Of a DNA stretch of 64,000 nucleotides, positions 32,877 to 44,752 are shown one piece after another. The DNA is taken from contig OX031071.1 in assembly GCA_943736015.1 (NCBI GenBank), forward strand, positions 33,760,619-33,824,618, in the 5' to 3' direction. Made by a program: the position numbers and the translations under genes. The notes under the pieces are model-generated. The model worked only from the letters and a program-made list of their open reading frames with translations. It was not told the origin of the DNA and did not search any database. The DNA comes from Tridacna crocea. Taxonomy: Eukaryota; Mollusca; Bivalvia; Cardiida; Cardiidae. Each line of letters starts with the position of its first letter. Within the stretch, counting starts at the first letter, position 1.

Positions 32877-33118
32877 TTAACTAACCCTTTACAAAATAAC
32901 CCCGGATTTTAACGACCATGAAGCACAAACCTTCAGAAAACATTGAAATAAAAAAGTTAAAAAAATGCTGGTTACCAGCATTTTCTACCTTCTCCACAGT
33001 GTTTTCTATGCTATCAACGAGCTTAGGCTGATTTGAAAAACTTTCAGATTTGTCATCTCTACAATAATGCTTTTAATTTAAAAGAGAGCAAATGATTTTT
33101 CACGGGGGAAAGTGCTAA
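32877..33118 (+). mobile_element. TTAA-MITE A, ancestral copy (right arm), uninterrupted
   Basis: Preceded by a duplicated TTTTAACTAACCC segment. Its right half (GTCATCTCTACAATAATGC) is where, in the left arm, the 14 kb and 2.2 kb elements inserted. Confidence 0.75.
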
Positions 33119-34024
33119 ATATCTAAGCTGTAATAACAAGCAGCTCAGAGACACTCACTACGTCATTGCTTTAGACAGGTGACTGGTCTATAATACAATT
33201 CAACACAGTTACCTGTCTTGGAAACTAAGAATAAGGTTACTGAATGAAAGGAATTGCCTCACAGAGATGGCCGTTAGGATACTAGTAACGTTATGATATT
33301 ATCACATCTTTTCAAAGAGGGAACCACTTTTATAAACAGCTGTTCCATTGTTTTATCTTGATTCAAAAAGGAAAGTTACAGTTTCATGGTCAGATCTGTA
33401 CGATTTCACTTCCATACTTCATTATAATAGTACTACATGTCTTTTCTGTGAAGTCAACCATACTGGAGATTCTGGGCTCCCTTAACCCTCCATTTGGCGT
33501 AAAAAGAAGAAGAAAAAGAAAGAAAAAGACGTGTTCAAAGTATGGCCAAACAGCACATTAATTAACGTGGCCTTTATGATAGGGTTTAGAAGGACAGGTT
33601 ATTTAGGATAGAAAACATTGTTTGAATAAAAAAGACAGTGCTATTTATCAGTCTGATTTCCTCTGTTTCGAAAATGTTATCAAAAGCTCCCTTATTTACG
33701 ATCGCTATTGATCGGTATAGAACATAAAGTGTAAATCGCATCGTTTGCCAGTTAGCAGTTTGTTTCTGATGAATTGTCTTTCAACATGTTTTTCTTTTGG
33801 GGTTGAGCCTTTTATCAGAGACGTCACAGAGTTTGAAGTCTGTTGCTGGATCCTCAAAGTCCGCTTGTTTGTCAAGCCTACAAATTTGAGTCTGATCTGG
33901 TGTATTTTCAGCTTTCTAAAAAGATCGAGTTTACATATTTGACACTGAAAGAATTAAGTAGGTCTATTAGAGAAAGTTACTGCCAACTACACGAATTTGT
34001 TGATTTTTGAGTTGTCGCCGTTGT

Positions 34025-35180
34025 TTTTTAGCTCACCTGAGCACAAACTGCTCATGGTGAGCTTTTGTGATCGTGTTGTATCCGGCGTCTGTCGTCCGTT
34101 GTCCGTCGTCAACTTTTTTTTACGTTTTGTACACTCTAGAGGCCACATTTCTAGTCCAATACTCAAGAAACTTGGTAAAAATGTTTGTTTTGATAATATC
34201 TCGAAGGAGTTTGAAAGTGAGTCAGGTCAAGTAAAAAACTATGTCAAATCTTAGAAAAGACTTGTGTACACTCTAGAGGCCACATTTTCAGAGTAATGCT
34301 CTGTAAAGTTAGCCTTGATGATATTTTGTACAAGTTAGAAAATAGGTCATGTCGAGTTAATAACTAGGTCACTAGGTCAAATATATGAAAAACCCAGACT
34401 ATGTTGTAGAGACATTTTCAGTCCAATATTCCTGAAAGTTGGTCAGAATGTTTGTCTTGACGATACATGTACTCCTAATGACTTTTTGAATGGGTTATGT
34501 CATGTCAATAACTAGGTTAGTAGTTCAAATCTTAGAAAAATCTTGTGTACGCTCCAGAAGCTACATTTTTTGTGCAATTATTTTGAAAATTGGTCGGAAT
34601 AGTTGTCTTGATAATATTTTGGATGGGTTAGAGAATGGGTCACTAGGTCACTAGATCAAATCTTTGAAAAACCTTGTATACACTCTAGGATCCACATTTT
34701 TTGTGTAATACTCCGTAAAGTTAGTCAGAATGGTTGTCTTGTTTTCTTAGAGGATTTTGAAAATAATGACTAGGTCACTTAATTAAATCTTTAAAAATCA
34801 TTTTGTTTGCTTTACAGGCCATATTTTGTTTGTCCAATACTCATAAAATGTTGTCAGGGTATTTGTCCTGATGACATATTACGCCAGTTTGAAAAAGGGT
34901 TAGGTCGGATAAAAAGCTAGGTCAAATTTTTGAAAACTCTTGTGTACACTTTAACACCTACAATTTCAGTTCAATGTTAATGAAACTTGGTCAAAATGTT
35001 TGTCTTGATGACATGGATAAGTTTAAAAATAGGCTTCGGTACAAAATAGAGTCCTAATTTTTAATCCAATAATTATGAAAGCATGTTAGAATGTTTGTTA
35101 TGATATCTCCAAAGAGGTTTCAAATGGATTCTGTGTGGTCAAAGGTGAGCGACTTCAGGGCCATCATGGCCTCTTGTTTT
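34025..35180 (+). repeat. GCTCACCTGAGC-type tandem repeat element, most complete copy
   Basis: Head TTTTTAGCTCACCTGAGCAC and a short inverted repeat GCTCATGGTGAGC. The body has about seven monomers of 150-190 bp with motifs TGTGTACACTCTAGAGGCCA, TCTTGATGATAT and CTAGGTCAAAT. The tail is GGTGAGCGACTTCAGGGCCA followed by TCATGGCCTCTTG. Related copies lie at 5100-6150 (arm partner) and 58,770-59,700. Confidence 0.78.
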
Positions 35181-36299
35181 TTGGTTAGATATCTCTGACT
35201 CTAACTTTTGTATCGTATTCGCTATTATCCTCTGCAAGTGTAGTAGTTTCCAGTTCGGAATTTGGATTGCGCAACGTTAGGCAATTACTTTTATCTATAG
35301 CCCCACACGTGAGTAAACGAGAACATGGACATTGTTCCGAAATTGATCGAAACTTGACAAACACGCCATTATTTTAAAGTGGCGGTCTATAAGTTGCAGC
35401 AAAAAAAGTTTCGTTAAATGTTAGGACGACACTTGTATTTCTTAAACAACATTATTCTAGATTTTGTATTAAATGACAAGATATTTGCTTGTTGATTTAA
35501 ATAAAAAAATGGTCTGTAGATTTACTGAATCAATGGCCCATCTCAAAACACTTCGTACAAAACATTCTCCAAATTGTCTAGAAAAGGAGGTGGTTCTTGT
35601 TTCTGATGCTGTATACTTTCAAAAATGGATCCTTAAATGACTATTAGTCGATTTCTTCAGAAGAGTTGCTCTTGTAGCAATAAACGTTGAAAAAAATCGA
35701 CTAAGTTCATATTGCGACAACCCCTGAATGCTTAACTCCACAAACTATATACCACAGTTAGGTAGTTAAATATGTGGACAATCACTTCCTGGTTCAAAAT
35801 CAAACAACAAATCGTGCTTTGTTCGGTAGATAAACGTGTATTCCTTTGTCCCACCTATCCCTTTCATTTCTGTTGGCAATTAGCATACCTATTGTGACGG
35901 CTGTTCTTCAAGTTCAGATTGCACTGAAAGCGCAGTATGAGTTTGATCAACACTATTGTAACTTCTATGCCACAGACATAGTCTACTTTTTTAATGTCTT
36001 TTCTCATGTGGTACAATTGTTGTTTAAGCCATGGACAACAAAGGATTCATAAAAAAATATAGTTCTCTATCTCACTGATTTCAGGTTTGGTAATCAAGAC
36101 GACAGTTCTGCTACAAAGCGTTATCTTGCATCACTCGAAAATTGACATTCGGACATTTGCTTAAGGTGTAGTCTCAGATCAGTCTGCGCTATCCGCGTGG
36201 GATAATCCAAGATGACTATTTACAACTCCATCAGAAATTGTTTTACAATGAACTTGTGCAGAACAGAAAAAAACAATACATAGATGCAGAAAGTGTTGT

Positions 36300-36760
36300 T
36301 TAGGATTAGCCTGAGCAGACTCCACAGGCTGATACGAGACGACACCTTAAGCAAATTTCCGAATGCCCATTTTTGGATGTTGCAGGCCAATTATGAGATT
36401 AAATCAGTCATCCTATTTTAGTACCAAACTGTCTTTTGTCCGTAAAGAATTTGTGTGTCGTTATATTTAGATCGGTCATCCTATTTTAGTAACAAACTGT
36501 TTTTTGTCCGTAAAGAATTTGTGTGTCGTTATATTCAAACCATAAAAGTATTGATGATTCACGCCACTTGTAACGTTATTTTAGTCATGCCACGGCGACA
36601 GCTCGCATATTTTCTGGGTTTCAGCAGGACTACGCTGGGGGTCTGACGTGTTTAGGCCGAGGATACTCCCACGAAAAACCCAGTATATCCAGTGTGGCTC
36701 GAACCATGTCACGAGTCCCACACTTTGCAAGTGAGCCACGCAGGAATCACGAAATCATTC
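36300..36760 (+). repeat. Mixed dispersed repeats and a 68-bp tandem duplication
   Basis: 36,300-36,400 carries CAGGCTGATACGAGACGACA, a repeat also seen at 4310-4370 and 46,975-47,200. 36,407-36,540 is a 68-bp direct duplication with GTCCGTAAAGAATTTGTGTG in both units. 36,560-36,760 resembles the GGGGTTTAACGCC repeat. Confidence 0.6.
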
Positions 36761-37019
36761 AAAAGATCGTGTTCTACACGGTGACTTTAATCCGAAAACA
36801 TCATAATTTATAAAGACGCATAATTCACAAAATTATTTATAAAGGCAGTGTGATTTCATGTTGGAAGATTCCACTCGAAATTCACGCAGTTAACTTATTA
36901 TGAAGAAAATGATTTTGGACGAAAAGCAGTGAAACCTTTCGTTTGTGATAATAATAATAAGGATTATAATAATTGTCTGTAAAACACAGTCTTGAGTTCT
37001 AAAGACCTAGACGATGGAT

Positions 37020-37208
37020 GCATTTTATAAGAATCAAGGGAACACGAGAAAATACCGGTCACCATCATTTTCTCCTCATCCCACGATGTTTTTTTTTTTT
37101 AATTTCTTTTCAAAAACAATCTCACTCATTAAAGCCATTTTATTTATTTTTGTCTGCAATAGCTTTGAATTTAGGAAAGATCAATCCTGACGCTGGCTAA
37201 AAGACTTA
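37020..37208 (+). mobile_element. TTAA-MITE A, left end missing
   Basis: Decayed palindrome (GAGAAAATACCGGTCACCAT), a poly-T expansion, and a right end near AAGACTTAAC. A small reverse fragment follows at 37,295-37,365 (TTTACCACACGACAAAAGTG). Confidence 0.65.
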
Positions 37209-37495
37209 ACTTGCTTGAAAAGTAAGGTCTAGATCTACATATCCTACAAATAGTCAACTTTCGTCTGCCAGTCGTGCGCAGATTCAAACTTTATTTTCTT
37301 TACCACACGACAAAAGTGTAAAGTTACAACCATTTGCAGGAATAGAACGACATTCACCCATCGATCTGCAAAACCTGTCAACCATGTCAGCCTCCGTAAC
37401 TACTGCCGCACAGATTGACATAAGTCAAAACGTTTTTCAATTTGTAAAATTTCCTCATGTCCAAGTACCATACTACTTTCAGATCAGTCAATTGT

Positions 37496-37677
37496 TAGAC
37501 TAAATAGATCTTATAGATCCATATTTATACGATAACGGTTTTGGTATCATATATCACAAAGATGCTTTGAACCCACTTTTGCCAGTAGACTAAATAGATC
37601 TTATAGGTCCATATTTGTACGATAACGGTTTACGGTATCATGTATGACAAGGATGCTTTGAACCCCATTTTCCCAGT
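37496..37677 (+). repeat. 90-bp tandem duplication
   Basis: TAGACTAAATAGATCTTATA begins at 37,496 and 37,586. Both units end in GATGCTTTGAACCC. A related single segment occurs at about 60,215-60,330. The surrounding 37,680-38,130 contains only short duplicated motifs (ATGAATCCTCGG twice). Confidence 0.85.
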
Positions 37678-38131
37678 ACATGGTTTATACGAAATGTAGA
37701 GTGCTAACATAATGTTGTACGGTAGATAATTAACAATGTAAACATGTCCTTATAGCAGTGAAAGATGATTGTATCTTGTAGCAATAACAATCATGAATCC
37801 TCGGGGATTGTCACCATGATAGCCTCGGAGACTGTCGCAATGACAATCATGAATCCTCGGAGACTTAAAATTGCAAAGTTTGGTATTCGAACAATAAGCT
37901 GATGAGAAGCAATGATTAAATAAACATAATTACCATTATTATATAATGTTGCAAAGTATTTCACGCCATAATTGGAAGACATTTCTATGGTTAGAGGTTA
38001 GAGTCACGGGGACTGAACAGTGTACTCGAATAAAATATAGACATGTTCACACCTGCCTTTCCTATCTTTGGAATGGGCATCGTCTGCTTCATACTTTTCC
38101 GTAAGCAAATTACTGTTTGTTGTTGCTATCA

Positions 38132-38361
38132 TTAACCCTTTACCCCATAAGGGATTTCTATGGCATCTCTAATTGACCCTAAATAACAGCAAGGATGATG
38201 TGATTTCTTATGTGTAAATGACACCTTGTTACAGCATAGAAAACATAGTGACAAAAGGTGAAATTGCTCGTCACGAGCTATTTCACCTTTTGCCACAATG
38301 TTTTCCAAATGGCTCCTACAAGCAATGTGTAGAAATGAGTATCTATGGAGTAAAGGGTTAA
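38132..38361. mobile_element. TTAA-flanked palindromic MITE, family C
   Basis: 230 bp with TTAA at 38,132-38,135 and 38,358-38,361. Inner ends are CCCTTTACCCCATAAGGG and TGGAGTAAAGGG. The central palindrome GACAAAAGGTGAAATTGCTC pairs with GAGCTATTTCACCTTTTGCC. It has the same architecture as MITE A but a different sequence. An end-only relic (TTAACTCTTTACTCCATAG) sits near 60,520. Confidence 0.85.
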
Positions 38362-38489
38362 TGTCATCACCGGTTTCTCTATACGGGCGACGCCCCCAGA
38401 GTTGTTGGTAATGTTATGAAGGAATCAGTGTAAGATACAGGACGAAACCCGTCCGGACTTGCAAGTTACGTCTAGTTCTTAAACGTGCG

Positions 38490-38680
38490 CGGGTTATAGC
38501 AATGTCACAATGGATTTAGGTTTAATGTCTCATCTGAATTACTCTAGCATCATTTTAGCTGGCCAGTTGTAGGAATCGAACCCACACCCTCAGATATTAC
38601 AAGCTTTGACACATACATAACTAACACACATACAAGTCTAACACACATACAAGTCTAACACATATACAAGTCTAACGCCC
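38490..38680 (-). mobile_element. tRNA-derived SINE fragment with 19-bp tandem repeat
   Basis: On the minus strand a B box GTTCGATTC is followed by CTGGCCAGCTAAAATGATG and CAGATGAGACATTAAACC, the tail motif shared with SINEs at 60,350 and 62,075. Where the A-box half should be there is a 19-bp tandem repeat (CACATACAAGTCTAA, about 3 units, 38,620-38,676). Confidence 0.65.
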
Positions 38681-39069
38681 CACCGCTTGAGTTATTCTGG
38701 CTGCCTAAAGCCGTCACTATGCTCTTCGTTTCAATATTCTGCAGGGAGAATTTGCAGACGACCAGGTTTTATGTGTATTGGTCTGAAATAACTTAAGTTC
38801 ATGTCTGTTTTTGTTCAGTGCAAATATTAAAAATCGGCATTCCAATAATACAAATTATACACGCAGTGGGTATTTTACCCTAACAACGAAAAGACAAACT
38901 GCTGGTTAAGACCAGACTGCACACAACTTTTCAAGTGTGATCTCGACTTTACATTATTCAACATTTCTCGGCAAAATAAAAAAAAAAAAGAAACACACAC
39001 ACACAAAAGAACTTTACATACGAATTCAAAACATCAGTAGATTATGAATTCTAAGTTGTACAAATAAGT

Positions 39070-39200
39070 TTCAGCTCTTTGCTATGGTATAAAACATTCT
39101 CGGAAAAAATAATACTACTCACCAGCAGTTTCCCACAATGATGTCAAAAACCTTTTCATGGGTTTTGGAAAGCCAGGAGTGTTAGGTAGGGTACAGTTGT
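39070..39200 (-). mobile_element. TTAA-MITE A fragment
   Basis: GGTATAAAACATTCTCGG and a decayed palindrome, then CAAAAACCTTTTCATGGG. No TTAA is kept. Confidence 0.5.
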
Positions 39201-39299
39201 TAAGTATTGAATTAAAGATAGATGTTTAAAATTTGCAAGTTTAAAGATGCCCTTATACTCATTTTAAGCCAGTTTTAACTCATTTTGATTTTATCTTAT

Positions 39300-39780
39300 C
39301 AAAATATAGCCATTCTTACAGCTTTATGCCAAATATTGCGCCTGACGGTTGCAAGGTTGCTTAGATTACGGTCGATAGAAAACGCGGCCTGCAATGTAAA
39401 CAGACACGTCATTTCCGGTTTTTGAATCGAAGATTTTCGATATCCGTTAAACACTCGGGTAGATTCGTATGATGATCATGTATTCTGTCACGTGACGATA
39501 TTTGACCTTCACCCTACGTATAATGAGGAAAACAAAGGAAAATGTAGGCTTCTCTGTTGCAGCCTCAATTTTCAGACGGAGGTCGCGGCCTATATGCAAG
39601 TTACACCGTATCCGACTCTAGACGGATACCAACGATAAATTTCCGTGACGTACCGCCATTGTTTACAACTTCGACCGTCAGCCAGTTTCGTTCTGGCCAA
39701 TGTTCGGTTTCTATCACAAACCTCCGTGTTTCTTCTTTTAGGTTACACCATAATTATATATCTGCAATTTATCCTTGAAC
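39300..39780. promoter_or_regulatory. CpG-richer island, possible promoter
   Basis: This stretch is richer in CG dinucleotides than its surroundings. It includes GACACGTCATTTCCGG (ETS/CRE-like), GTCACGTGAC (E-box) and ACCGCCATTG (YY1-like). Overlapping frames of about 70 codons exist but match no family I recognise. It could be an unassigned first exon and promoter or another repeat. Confidence 0.25.
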
Positions 39781-40032
39781 ACGTACACGACGTACAGATT
39801 TCTGTACCATTTCAATTTCTTTTGAAATTTAACAGCGTTTCTGCTCACCGGCTGTAGACGGGCATCTTTCAGATACCGTGAAATGTTCATGAAGCCATAC
39901 ACGTAGCATAAATACAGTGTTGAGCAAGGCAATTTCAATGCTTAACAATATTAAACGACTTACATCATTCGGTTAATCAATATGATACAGTGCACATCAA
40001 AATGTTACACAATGACATATAGGTTAGATATA

Positions 40033-41392
40033 CGAGGGGTGTTCGAAAAGTTTCGGGACGATTGGCGTCATTCTTTTATTTATTAAGATTTTTTAATGAT
40101 TTTTTTGGTAGTGATAGCTACAACTGTATTCTATAGGAAAATCGAAACAAATGAACGAAGATGTACGCCACACGTGATGAATGGTCACTATAGCAACGTC
40201 AAGTCGACTTGAGCGAGGCACCTTGACGTCACTTCACAAAATAACTTCTTTTTAATTGCAAGTATCGATCACAATAAGCACTCCAGTATGTATTTGAATT
40301 GTGTATGACAAGTATTCGGTCGCAGGGTGCACCGTCTACTACCTGCCATCAAAAGCTACAGTGAATCGCCGACAGTAAGGCTTTCTTGAAACAGTACAGA
40401 GAACGTGGCGACAGGTTCTTAGTATTCATTATCACGGCCGATGTAACTTAGATTGGTTTGTATAATCCAGAGACTAAGCCAGACAATTCTCTGTGTAGAA
40501 AAACATCTAATTGACTCTCGCCTACAAAAGCAATGGTGAAACTTTTATCTTATTGAAAACGGAGTTATTCTCTGCCACACACTGCCATACACTACCGGTT
40601 GGGGAGACAGTCACAGCACAGTATTACTCGAACGTACGGTCTTTTGATTTTTGAACTACATTGTACATAAAATGATATTCTTCTTTTATATCTTGACAGA
40701 ATTGGTTGGTGAAACTATTGATTCATAAACATAATTTCGTTGTGTATGTTGATGCGTAGGTTCAACCATAAGCTCGTTTCAGGTGCACCTGCACCGACAT
40801 GAGTTGACAAGGGCTGTATAGGAGAAACAACCAAAAGAACCCGGCACATTCTACTTACATCACAACAACGCCACACCTAATACTTTGTCAACTACCAAGA
40901 AAGTACCTGCTGGTAGATAGAGTAATACTAAATATTGCGCATCCACAATACTCCCCGGACTCGTACCGTGTCATTCACCACTATCAAGCGTTACTGACGC
41001 GGTCACTGTTTCGACGACGTCGATGTCTTTCCCGTTGTGGTCAGGGAATGTACAAGGAACATTTCATCATCAGACTTCAAAAAATGTTTTAATTCGTGCG
41101 TACATAGGCATCAGAGGCGCACTGAACATACCGTGGAGTATTTTGAATAACCATGACTATTTCAGACGTTTGTAAAGACAAACCTTTTATTTGGTGCATC
41201 AAGGTGCCCCGCTCACGTCGACTTGACGTTGCTATGGTGACAATACATCACGCGTTTCTTGTATCTTCGTTTATTTGTTTCATCCAAACTATAGAATATG
41301 GTTGTAGCTATCATTACCGAAAAATTCATTAAGAAATATCAAAATATAAAAGAATGGCAGCACTTGTCCCGAAACTTTTCGAACACCCCTTG
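40033..41392 (+). mobile_element. mariner-type transposon with about 190-bp inverted repeats
   Basis: The ends CGAGGGGTGTTCGAAAAGTT and the complement of CAAGGGGTGTTCGAAAAGTT lie between TA dinucleotides (40,031-40,032 and 41,393-41,394). Similarity of the two ends continues inward about 190 bp (to about 40,230 and from about 41,205), far longer than the roughly 30 bp usual for mariner. Total length 1,360 bp fits the family. The element is dead by coding inspection. Confidence 0.92.
40855..41090 (+). pseudogene. mariner transposase remnant (C-terminal catalytic region)
   Basis: Translation gives LHHNNATPNT (40,855 on), corresponding to the family motif around the second catalytic Asp, which is Asn here. 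About 28 residues later comes HPQYSPD (40,940-40,960) followed, after a frame change, by LVPCHSPL, where the third catalytic Asp is replaced by His. The two motifs are in different frames, so at least two frameshifts are present. Upstream sequence from about 40,330 is probably the rest of the gene but is too decayed to read. Strand and family are certain enough; activity is excluded. Confidence 0.85.
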
Positions 41393-41581
41393 TAGATGTA
41401 GTAATCGAGGTGTCTTGGGATCGAGCCCCAGCGAGGCCAAACAGTTTTCGAAGATCTATGATAATCCTTTGGACACACGCGCATGCCTCTTTTATCACTA
41501 TCAAACACTGTTTGTACGATGGTTATATAGGAATGGATAGCAGCAACTTACATGTAAAAAGTGTCGTGAAAAGATATTAAG

Positions 41582-43137
41582 TTAACCCATTTATGCCTAT
41601 TGTCTACTTTTGTAGACATTCTTTTTTCTTTGGCCTGGTACTAATAAGTACTTGTGTGTATTCATGAAATTTGATGTCCAGTCCCTTGATAAACCTTTGA
41701 TAAGTCCTAATTAGCCAGTATTTTTGAGAAAATTGAGATCAGTGTGAGACAAACTAGATTTTACTCATGGAAATTGATGATTTTGGTCGCGGAGAAATGG
41801 AAGATGCCAAATACAGAAAGATAACATATTGTTTTCATGTTTACTCAATAATTTTAAATGTTTTCTTTCACATAATGTTTTCATTATTGAACCTCTTAAC
41901 TGCATGCTTGTTGATAAAGCATGTTTCAGAATCAAATTTACATTTAATAATGACTTTGTAAAGATTTGTTTACAAAAGTAGACAATAGGATCGAGAGGGT
42001 ACGTCTACTTTCACTTGCAGTAACTTTATTATTTTACTTTTACTAAAGGAAATTCAAAGTGACTGAAGTGATTTCAATGCTAGCAGGAGAGTGTGAGTTT
42101 ACAAGAGCAGACACACATGTTATAGAGCAATTATTTCAGTGGCTAAAATGAATTATGTGGCAATAAATGGTTAGTGTTGCATCTTTTACATGTTTTATAA
42201 GCAACTTTATCATTGTATGTCAGTGAAGAAGAACCAAGGCACAAAAGAATATGAGATAACTGAAGAGGTCCCTTTTCCATGCTTTCCAATGACCTTGACA
42301 TAGCTCAGGAATATGTTGGCAGACCCACCTCACACGATCCAAGCGTAGAATACGGACAGGCTTCCCCAATCTGTAGATGGGATTTTTTATTTGTTCTACA
42401 TCATTGATGTGATTGAAATCATAATTCACAGAAAATGCCAGTGTCTTTGTAACATTACTACGAGAGAATTCAAGTATTCAGGGCAAATTTGTTGATATCT
42501 GGTTATGCTGAAAATGTTTGCGAGAACAAAAGGGGCCCTCAGAAAGAGAGCACCTGACAACATCAGTTTGGAAAGAATGCATCATAATGCAAAAGCAAGA
42601 TCTGATTTTCTACATGTGACATGGGCATTCACTGGAAATGTTTGAAAAATTTCACTTGATGTTAAGGAATTTCTCTTGGTGTAGACTACATCAAGTTTTA
42701 ATATTTGTTTAAGATGAATAAAAATCACACTGTAGAATAAAGTTGAATTTGTTATACATCTGGTTGTGATACTAGCAAATGTTTCTGTAGCAATATCACT
42801 GTTACCAAAGTCACATGTTGGTATTTTGGTACAGATGTAATGTTTAAATAATCAAAAATATTTAAGGAGAGATTTCTGTGGCCTAAAACATATTCTATGA
42901 GTGTATCAGTAACATTTGCTGGATGTAACTTGACTTTTGAGAAAGACTATAACAGGTATTTACCTGTACCCATTCGCGCCTATTGTCTACTTTTGTAGAC
43001 AAAAATCAAAAATGCATTATTAAGAAAATTCTTTGTGAATCGATAAAAATTAACTCATATATAACAATAATACATTGCTTTTTCACAACTTTTGACAAAA
43101 ATGAAGTAAATTAAAAATTCCGGCATAAATGGGTTAA
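41582..43137. mobile_element. TTAA-flanked piggyBac-like element(s), CCCATTTATGCC ends
   Basis: TTAA at 41,582-41,585 and 43,134-43,137 with inner ends CCCATTTATGCC and GGCATAAATGGG. The adjoining palindrome TGTCTACTTTTGTAGACA occurs at 41,601 and 42,984. A reversed decayed end (TACAAAAGTAGACAATAGG) lies near 41,965-41,998, and a decayed forward end (CCCATTCGCGCCTATTG) near 42,970. It may be one element with internal end-like repeats, or two short elements (about 418 and 170 bp) flanking other DNA. No transposase was recognised; the minus frame 42,220-42,429 is unassigned. Confidence 0.65.
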
Positions 43138-43724
43138 ACAAAGAAATACCGCAAGCATGTCAATAGGGACACTGGTGGCCAAATTTTGATCATACGAATT
43201 TTTTGACGATTTTTGAAAATAGGCAAGGCTTAATATTACCAATCACAGATGCCTTGCCTTAAAGTTAAAATTTACGCTAAAATGTAAGGGTAGTTTTACT
43301 ACATTCAATACAAGTACGAATCAGGAATACTATACTTTTTGGCAAATATATTATCTGTCCATTAGAACTTTGTGAAAAAAAAGTTGGAAAAAGGTGATTA
43401 AACACTTTATCAGAAATTAACAAGGTTGAAAAAGACAGTTTCTTCTTTTCTAACGTTTTCATATACCTTGATACTTTGACGGCATAAGCTACCAGTATAT
43501 AACATGGAGGGCATCAGAGTTACATATTTAATACTCAAAGGGTGTTTGAATGTACTTGATTTCTTATATAGAAAATCCTCAGGGGTTAAAATGTTAAAAT
43601 GGTAATCCTACAGTAAAAGAAAATAGGCCATCGGCCCATAATATGTAAGCATATTTACAGGATATTTCCTCACAAGATTTTACTTCTTAATAATTATTTA
43701 AACCGAGACATTATCGTTTTGACG
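43138..43724. other. Stretch without recognised gene
   Basis: AT-rich. A trace of MITE A (AAAAGACAGTTTCTTCTTTTC) lies near 43,425-43,460. Nothing else recognised. Confidence 0.4.
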
Positions 43725-44365
43725 AACGGAGAAATTTTGTATTAATTATCCAAATTGAAAGCACGTGCTGCAGATAGATCAACGGCTCAATTGGGTTGGA
43801 TTTTTTTATATTGGAAGACATTGTTTTAAAAGGAGAAAATGTCCGTTCTGAGCATTTTCTCACTTTCCTATAATGCTCTCACTGCTTACATTTCTTATTA
43901 TTATTATTTATTTATTTTTCGAAAACAAATGCCACCGGCCAAAGATAAAAATAACATTGTAAGACATTACCTTACCAGTGCCTGCCCGGTTGGTTCAGTG
44001 GTGAGCGTGTCGGACTCATGACCTGGTGGTTGTAAGTTCGATACCCGGTTGGGGCGAACTACGCCTCTCACCTGGCTTTGGAAAGAAAGTTGTGTTAGTA
44101 CTGGTGTAAGAAACCTGGAAACACACGTGTGCCATCGACCGCCATAAAATAACTTTACCGCTTACAGTTATTCAAAACTAGACATTCAACACCGTATGAA
44201 ATCCGAAGCTTTCAGCGTTGTCCAGAATGAGAGCGTCTGTAGACGAGTCAACTGCGGCACGTTTGATTGGGTCTATTTTCCAAGAGTAGAAGACATTGAT
44301 TGAAGGAGAAAATGCTTTTGGCGTGGATATACTCCATTTCCTGCAATGCTCCAGGTGCTTACGAC
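43725..44365 (-). mobile_element. Two decayed TTAA-MITE A fragments
   Basis: 43,725-43,890 keeps CCAAATTGAAAGCACGTGC and AAGGAGAAAATG...CATTTTCTCACTTTCC. 44,250-44,365 keeps AGTAGAAGACATTGATTG and AAGGAGAAAATGC. A SINE lies between them. Confidence 0.5.
43985..44150 (+). mobile_element. tRNA-derived SINE
   Basis: Head GCCCGGTTGGTTCAGTGG with A box TGGTTCAGTGG (43,991-44,001). A CTCATGA anticodon-like loop and B box GTTCGATAC (44,036-44,044) follow, both boxes on consensus. It is close to the SINE at 19,908 in its tRNA part. The body contains TCACCTGGCTTTGGAAAG. Confidence 0.8.
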
Positions 44366-44699
44366 TCATCCCGCTGAAAATGTCTTTTCTAAAATATCTT
44401 GACATATTTATGTGAAATTTAATGAAACTTTTCGAGCTCATAGTAAAAACCCATTAAAATATTTTGACATATAAGTCAATGAAACTTTTCGAGCCCACAG
44501 TAAAAAACCCAATAAAATATCTTGACATATAAGTCAATGGAACTGTTCGAGCCCACAGTAAAATCCCAATAAAATATCTTGACATAAAGGTCAATGAAGC
44601 TTTTCGAGCCCAAGGTGTTACGGGAGACCACTCCTTCCTGCATGGCGTACTCCCGATTTAAATACAATACCTGGCTACTGCGTCAGGGAGATATCTCTT

Positions 44700-44752
44700 T
44701 GGCTCAGTGGTTAGGTTATTGGCTTTGCGTCCGGAAGTTCGGAGTTCGAATC
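44700..44752 (+). promoter_or_regulatory. Pol III A and B boxes inside LTR1
   Basis: A box TGGCTCAGTGG (44,700-44,710) and B box GTTCGAATC (44,744-44,752) both fit the internal promoter consensus with tRNA-like spacing. The segment is tRNA-like but the stems do not all pair, so it is not a functional tRNA gene. The same boxes recur in LTR2 at 45,022-45,032 and 45,066-45,074. Confidence 0.75.

Larger units (their letters stand above)
31405..36228 (-). repeat. Right arm of the large inverted duplication
   Basis: Collinear with the reverse complement of the left arm and much less interrupted. It serves as the empty-site reference for left-arm insertions. It ends near GTTGTAAATAG (complement). 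It has no recognised gene; the frames 31,681-31,944 and 33,745-33,942 are not conserved as open frames in the left arm. Confidence 0.85.

Noticed and set aside
42220-42429. Possible piggyBac transposase remnant
   Set aside because: Location inside a TTAA element is suggestive, but I could not match its residues to any piggyBac motif.
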